Source: Gymnodinialimonas phycosphaerae (GTDB taxonomy: Bacteria > Pseudomonadota > Alphaproteobacteria > Rhodobacterales > Rhodobacteraceae). Taken from it: a stretch of 64,000 nucleotides of DNA. The position numbers were made by a program, and so were the translations under genes. Positions 59,834 to 64,000 of this stretch are shown piece after piece. The DNA is taken from the NCBI RefSeq assembly GCF_019195455.1, contig NZ_JAIMBW010000001.1:124001-188000 (forward strand), in the 5' to 3' direction. Each line of letters opens with the position of its first letter. Position 1 is the first letter of the stretch. The notes under the pieces were generated by a model, which saw only the letters and a program-made list of their open reading frames with translations, had not been told where the DNA came from and made no database searches.

Positions 59834-60994
59834 ATGACAGATTTCGCGAAGATCGGCGCGGCGGTGATCGGGACAGGTTTCATCGGCACGGTCCACACGC
59901 AGGCCTTGCTTCGCCTGGGCGTCCAGGTGCGCGGCGTGCTGGGATCTTCGGCCGCCCGAGGCGCCCAACGCGCGGCCGAGATGGGGGTGCCCAAGGCCTA
60001 TGGCGATCTGGCTGAACTGCTGGCCGATGATACGGTCGATGTTGTCCATGTGACCTCCCCCAACCACGCCCATTACGCACAGGTTCTGGCGATCCTGCGT
60101 GCTGGCAAGCACGTGATTTGCGAAAAACCCCTCGCCATGACATCCGAGGAAAGCGCCGACATGGTCGCGGTCGCCCGTGCCTCGGGCAAGGTCGCGGCGG
60201 TTTGTTACAACATCCGTTTCTATCCGTTGAACCAGCAGGCCCACGGGATGGTCGCCGCCGGAGACCTTGGGGATATCCGTTTTATCTCAGGGCATTACCA
60301 TCAGGACTGGCTTGCAAAGCCGACCGATTGGAACTGGCGTTTGGTGGCGGAAGAGGGCGGTGCCTTGCGATCTGTCGGGGATATCGGCACCCATTGGGTG
60401 GACCTGACCAGCTTTGTCACGGGCCTGAAAGCCGAAGCGGTGATGGCGGAGTTGGCGACCTTCATCCCCGAACGCGCGCGGCCCACCGGCCCGGTCGAAA
60501 CCTTCAGTGCGGCGGCAGGCGCGACGCAAGCCGTGCCGATTGCCACCGACGATGCGGCGATGATCGTGATCCGATATGCCAACGGCGCGCGGGGGGTGAT
60601 GTCCACCTCGCAGATCAACATGGGACGGAAGAATTCGTTGCAATGGGACGTCGCGGGATCTGCCGCCAGCGCCGCTTGGGACAGCGAGACGCCGGATCAT
60701 CTGTTCATCGGCCACCGGGATCGCGCCAATGAGACATTGATGCGCGACTTCACCTTGATGAATGCCGCGGGCACCGCGGCTGCGACCTTGCCGCCGGGCC
60801 ATGTCGAAGGTTTTGCCGACAGCTTCTTCAATTTTTTCAAGGCAGTGTACGCGGACGTTGAAGTTGGATCCCGGCAGGATGGCAGTACCTGGGCGACGTT
60901 TGAAGATGGCCACTACGAGATGCGGTTTTGCGATGCGGTGGTAATGTCCGCGCGAGAAGAGCGTTGGGTGCGTTTGGACGAGGTTGGGGGATAG
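59834..60994 (+). CDS. Gfo/Idh/MocA-family dehydrogenase
   Basis: A 386 aa oxidoreductase with Rossmann motif AAVIGTGFIGTVHTQAL (9-25), the catalytic CEKPLAMTSEESADM near residue 97, and VGDIGTHWVDLTSF near 182-195 with the catalytic D-x3-H arrangement. MocA itself belongs to this family, as do inositol dehydrogenases. It lies 9 bases after the SDR gene and 2 bases before the TIM-barrel gene. A cyclitol, sugar or sugar lactone is the likely substrate. Confidence 0.86.
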   Translation: MTDFAKIGAAVIGTGFIGTVHTQALLRLGVQVRGVLGSSAARGAQRAAEMGVPKAYGDLAELLADDTVDVVHVTSPNHAHYAQVLAILRAGKHVICEKPLAMTSEESADMVAVARASGKVAAVCYNIRFYPLNQQAHGMVAAGDLGDIRFISGHYHQDWLAKPTDWNWRLVAEEGGALRSVGDIGTHWVDLTSFVTGLKAEAVMAELATFIPERARPTGPVETFSAAAGATQAVPIATDDAAMIVIRYANGARGVMSTSQINMGRKNSLQWDVAGSAASAAWDSETPDHLFIGHRDRANETLMRDFTLMNAAGTAAATLPPGHVEGFADSFFNFFKAVYADVEVGSRQDGSTWATFEDGHYEMRFCDAVVMSAREERWVRLDEVGG

Positions 60995-60996
60995 CA

Positions 60997-61911
60997 ATGG
61001 AATTGGGGATATTAACCGCTCCGTTCGAGGACATGGACTTGATGGACGTCGCTTCCTGGGCGGGGAAAAGCGGGTTTTCCGCCATGGAGGTCGCCTGCTG
61101 GCCCGCCTCGGGCGGAGAGAAACGACGTTATGCCGGTACGTCGCATATTGATGTGGATGGACTATCCACAGGCCAAGCCACTGATATCAAATCCGGGTTG
61201 GCGGATCGGGGGATAAGTATCTCGGGCCTTGGCTATTATCCCAACCCGCTTCATGCGGATTCAGGTCACCGCGAAGAGGTCACTGGCCACTTGATGAAGG
61301 TGATCACGGCGGCAAGCACCATGGAGGTGCCAGTCGTTAATACTTTCGTCGGCGGTGACCGCAGCCTGAATGTCGATGAAAACTGGACGCGCGCGATCGA
61401 GATTTTCAATCCGATCGTCGCCCATGCCCAGGCCTCGGGCGTGCGGCTGTGCTTTGAGAACTGCCCGATGATCTTCAGCTATGACGAATGGCCGGGCGGG
61501 CACAACATCGCCTACAGCCCCAGGATCTGGCGGCGTATTTTCGAGCAATGGGGCGACGCGGTCGGTATGAACTTCGATCCGTCCCATCTGATCTGGCAGT
61601 TCATCGACCAGACCCGTTTCATCAAGGAATTTGGGGGACAGATGGCCCATGTGCACGCAAAAGACGTCATGGTCGACCGCGATGGGCTCTATGAAAACGG
61701 GACAATGTCGACCGGCATGGGGTGGCAGATCCCGCGGCTGTGCGGCCTTGGCGACGTCGACTGGGGCGATTTCTTCTCGGGCCTTTACCGTGCTGGCTAC
61801 GACGGACCCGTCATCATCGAACACGAGGATCGAGACTTCGAGGGCACGGAGGAACGCGTAAAACGCGGCTTCCTTCTGGCCCGGGACTTGCTGGCACCGT
61901 ACATCAAGTAA
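60997..61911 (+). CDS. TIM-barrel sugar-phosphate isomerase/epimerase-like protein
   Basis: A 304 aa protein of the xylose-isomerase-like (AP endonuclease 2) superfamily. Metal-binding positions lie in RLCFENCP (near 157), GMNFDPSHLIWQ, HVHAKDVM and VIIEHEDRDFEG. The family includes IolE, IolI, MocC and hydroxypyruvate isomerases. It is translationally close to the Gfo/Idh gene, a common pairing in cyclitol and sugar operons. The ATG at 60997 is the first after the previous stop; the upstream ATG at 60928 lies within that gene. Confidence 0.83.
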   Translation: MELGILTAPFEDMDLMDVASWAGKSGFSAMEVACWPASGGEKRRYAGTSHIDVDGLSTGQATDIKSGLADRGISISGLGYYPNPLHADSGHREEVTGHLMKVITAASTMEVPVVNTFVGGDRSLNVDENWTRAIEIFNPIVAHAQASGVRLCFENCPMIFSYDEWPGGHNIAYSPRIWRRIFEQWGDAVGMNFDPSHLIWQFIDQTRFIKEFGGQMAHVHAKDVMVDRDGLYENGTMSTGMGWQIPRLCGLGDVDWGDFFSGLYRAGYDGPVIIEHEDRDFEGTEERVKRGFLLARDLLAPYIK

Positions 61912-61959
61912 GCGGTGCAAGTAACTGCGAAATATGAATTAAACAGGGAGAAGAGAGAC

Positions 61960-62982
61960 ATGAAGAGACTTCTTGCAACCACCGCCGTCGTGGCGATGAC
62001 AATCCCCGCGATGTCGGGAATGGCCTTGGCTGAAGGGCCCTACACCATCGGTGTGTCCAACACCGTGCAGGGCAACGGCTGGCGCGAACAGATGATTTGC
62101 GCCATGCGCGCGCAGGCGGCGGCGGAAGCCGACGTCGAGGGCTTGATCGTGGCGCACCGCAACACGGACGCGGCAGGCCAGTTGGAGGACCTCAACAACC
62201 TGATCGAGGCGGGCGTCGACGCGATCGTCCTGAACCCCGCCAACCCCGACGCCCTGAACTCGGCGCTGGATGCCGCGATTGCGGCTGGCATCGTCGTGGT
62301 GGCCGTTGACGCAGGCGTCACCGCCGAGGGCGCTTACATCCTGTCCAACAACCAGGAAGAATATGCCTACCTCGGCGCGCGCTGGCTGTTCGAGCAGATC
62401 GGCGGCGAGGGCGAGGTCGTCTACATGCGCGGTATCGCGGGTGTCTCGGCTGACACGGACCGCGACAACGGCTTCCAGCGCGCCTTGGCCGAATTCCCCG
62501 GCGTCAGCGTCGTGCACGAGGTGTTCACCGGCTGGCAGCAGGACCAGGGCAAGCAGCAGATGTTTGATTTCCTGGCCACCGGCATCCCCTTCGACGGTGT
62601 CTGGACAAGCGGCATCGACAACGTGATCGTGGACGCCTTCCTGGAATCCGGCGCGCCCTTGGTGCCAATCGTGGGCGCGGATAATGCCGGTTTCGTGCAA
62701 TACTTGGCAGAAGTCGAAGGCCTGTCCGGGGCGGCCGTAACCAACCCGGGTTCCGTGGGCGGCGCGGGCATCGCGCTGGCGGTCGATATCCTGAACGGCA
62801 ATGCGCCGGCAGAGACGACCGTCCTGGTCGACCCCGTGTTGTGGGAGAATGCCACCGCCGAGGGGCAAGAGACCATCGCAGGCGCCTTGAACCCCGATCT
62901 CGACCCGGAGTGGCCGGTGTCGGTATCGATCCCCGGGTGGACCGACTACTCCATGGCCGAAATCATTGCCTGCGAGGGGTGA
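61960..62982 (+). CDS. ABC transporter sugar-binding protein (RbsB type)
   Basis: A 340 aa secreted protein: signal peptide about residues 1-26 (ending GMALA), then a type I periplasmic binding fold (TIGVSNTVQGNGWREQMICA, IVLNPANPDALNSALDAAI, VVAVDAGVT). GGGAG precedes ATG 61960. It differs clearly from the inositol-regulated binding protein at 27957. The ligand is unknown; MocB of rhizopine clusters is a protein of this type. A hairpin follows the gene. Confidence 0.87.
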   Translation: MKRLLATTAVVAMTIPAMSGMALAEGPYTIGVSNTVQGNGWREQMICAMRAQAAAEADVEGLIVAHRNTDAAGQLEDLNNLIEAGVDAIVLNPANPDALNSALDAAIAAGIVVVAVDAGVTAEGAYILSNNQEEYAYLGARWLFEQIGGEGEVVYMRGIAGVSADTDRDNGFQRALAEFPGVSVVHEVFTGWQQDQGKQQMFDFLATGIPFDGVWTSGIDNVIVDAFLESGAPLVPIVGADNAGFVQYLAEVEGLSGAAVTNPGSVGGAGIALAVDILNGNAPAETTVLVDPVLWENATAEGQETIAGALNPDLDPEWPVSVSIPGWTDYSMAEIIACEG

Positions 62983-63031
62983 TCTGACTTTGTGACGTTC
63001 CGTGACGATGTCGCTGACACGTCCTGATCTT

Positions 63032-63063
63032 CTGTCCGCCACGTGTCATAATGTGGCGGGCAG
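63032..63063 (+). terminator. Hairpin after the ABC binding-protein gene
   Basis: An 11-base-pair stem (63032-63042 with 63053-63063, one T-G pair) closes a 10-base loop, with no T-tract. It lies between the binding-protein and ATPase genes and probably stabilises the upstream mRNA or dampens read-through. The rest of the 110-base gap shows nothing else I recognise. Confidence 0.6.
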
Positions 63064-63092
63064 ACCAGAAACTTATAAAAATCAGAGGCTTC

Positions 63093-64000
63093 ATGGGCAG
63101 CTCAGATGAGACGGCACTGTTGGATGCCACGGGCGTCGCCAAGAGCTTTGGCGCCGTTCGTGCGCTGACCGACGCTAGCCTGCGTGTGGCCCCCGGCGAA
63201 GTCGTGGCTCTGATGGGGGCCAATGGCGCAGGCAAATCGACCTTTGTGAAGATCCTGACGGGCGCATTACGGCCCGATGCGGGACGTGTGCTGATCCGGG
63301 GGCACGACGCGCGCGTCGGCTCCCCCGCGCAGGCGCGGCGCTCGGGGCTGGTGCCGGTCTATCAAGAACCGTCGCTGATCCCGGACCTCGACGTTGCGGA
63401 CAACTTGCGCCTTGGCGATACGCCCGGCGACGCCGTTCTGCATTGGGTGAACGAGTTGGGGATCAAGGGCTTACGCCTTGACGACATGATCTCTGACCTG
63501 CCGCTGGCGACGCTGCGCATCCTTGATTTGGCCCGCGCGCTGGCCAGTGACCCGGATGTCCTTCTGTTGGACGAAATGACCGCCGCCTTGCCTACGGACC
63601 TTGTGGAAAACGTCCTGCGTGTGGTGCGGGCGCGGGCGGATGAGGGGTGCGGCGTCATCTACATCTCACACCGCTTCACCGAAATTGCCGAGCTTTGCGA
63701 CAGCGCCACGGTGCTGCGCGACGGCCGGACCGTCGGCGATCTGAAGATCGAGCCGGGCGTGGAAGATCGCTGTGTCGAGATGATGCTTGGCGCGAAGTTG
63801 AGCCTCGACAAACGCGATACCGGGGCGGCGCGTCAGAACAAGGGCGTGCCGCGCCTGCGTGCGGCGGGGATCGCGGTGGCGCCGGTGGTCAAAGACGTGT
63901 CATTCGAGCTTTTTCCCGGCGAAGTTCTGGGCGTCGTTGCGCTTGAAGGGCAGGGGCAGGATGAGGTGTTTGACGTCCTCTCGGGCCACCGCAAACCCAC
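63093..64000 (+). CDS. Sugar ABC transporter ATP-binding protein, RbsA type (3' end cut by window end)
   Basis: The 302 codons present cover a first nucleotide-binding domain and the start of a second: Walker A GANGAGKST near residue 42, Q-loop VYQEPS, Walker B VLLLDEMTAAL and the switch histidine in YISHRF, then SFELFPGEVLGVVALEGQGQ opening the second domain, typical of two-domain RbsA/MglA proteins. The first-domain signature is degenerate: LPLATLRILDLARAL replaces LSGGQ. Permease genes presumably follow outside the window. Confidence 0.88.
   Translation, partial: MGSSDETALLDATGVAKSFGAVRALTDASLRVAPGEVVALMGANGAGKSTFVKILTGALRPDAGRVLIRGHDARVGSPAQARRSGLVPVYQEPSLIPDLDVADNLRLGDTPGDAVLHWVNELGIKGLRLDDMISDLPLATLRILDLARALASDPDVLLLDEMTAALPTDLVENVLRVVRARADEGCGVIYISHRFTEIAELCDSATVLRDGRTVGDLKIEPGVEDRCVEMMLGAKLSLDKRDTGAARQNKGVPRLRAAGIAVAPVVKDVSFELFPGEVLGVVALEGQGQDEVFDVLSGHRKP

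Noticed and set aside
58649..60244. A 531-codon minus-strand open frame opposite the LacI head, SDR and Gfo/Idh genes
   Set aside because: Antisense to three confidently assigned genes and to the divergent promoter region; no family features.

Overview
The window reads as chromosomal DNA of a marine Rhodobacteraceae (Roseobacter-group) alphaproteobacterium. This rests on gene content (hpsNOP/comDE sulfonate genes, SoeABC-type sulfite dehydrogenase, several TRAP transporters, an IolGBCDE-type inositol set), high GC, tightly overlapping ATGA/TGATG/GTGA gene junctions, and a GGGATATTT-type intergenic repeat that I associate with this family. No rRNA, tRNA, phage, IS element or CRISPR array was seen. 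Gaps between genes are all under about 220 bases. Nearly the whole window is catabolic operons, each with its own transporter and/or local repressor.

Layout. (A) 1-6621: a LacI regulator (cut by the window start) diverges from an operon for 2,3-dihydroxypropane-1-sulfonate (DHPS) use: hpsN, hpsO, hpsP, a UspA protein, sulfopyruvate decarboxylase comDE and an FMN hydroxy-acid dehydrogenase. (B) 6596-9764: a GntR regulator and an Asp/Glu-racemase-superfamily enzyme diverge from an acetolactate-synthase-like TPP enzyme; the pathway is unknown. (C) 9709-17849: a LysR regulator diverges from an enolase-superfamily (MLE subgroup) enzyme. A MarR-like regulator then diverges from a DadA-like FAD amino-acid dehydrogenase, a TRAP transporter, a BASS-like carrier and a tiny membrane protein. 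(D) 17846-32879: inositol catabolism. A minus-strand operon iolD-iolC-iolB-aldolase-iolG diverges from two Gfo/Idh dehydrogenases and iolE. A LacI repressor diverges from a sugar/inositol ABC transporter followed by a phytanoyl-CoA-dioxygenase-family enzyme and a second, more canonical iolB. The same 16-base palindrome sits in both divergent control regions.

(E) 32932-39655: a minus-strand homogentisate operon (hmgA, DUF1428-like protein, maiA, fahA, MBL hydrolase, FAD aromatic hydroxylase, DUF2783-like protein). (F) 39753-44949: a YdeI-like protein and a cytoplasmic molybdoenzyme, best read as sulfite dehydrogenase SoeABC, which would oxidise sulfite released from sulfonates. (G) 45164-54613: a Rieske oxygenase, a glutamine-synthetase-like ligase, a 3-hydroxyanthranilate 3,4-dioxygenase-type ring-cleavage enzyme, a TRAP transporter, an orphan molybdenum hydroxylase large subunit and a DapA-family lyase. 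This looks like uptake and oxidative breakdown of an amino-aromatic or N-heteroaromatic acid. (H) 54635-64000: a LacI regulator diverges from a MocD/MocE-like (desaturase-type oxygenase plus Rieske ferredoxin) and SDR operon. A second LacI regulator diverges from SDR, Gfo/Idh, TIM-barrel isomerase, periplasmic binding protein and ABC ATPase genes (cut by the window end). MocDE are the oxygenase components of rhizopine (O-methyl-inosamine) demethylation, so H may feed methylated inositol-type compounds into D.

The strongest candidates for undescribed biology are cluster G, cluster H with its possible link to inositol, and the PhyH dioxygenase plus second IolB in the inositol transporter operon.
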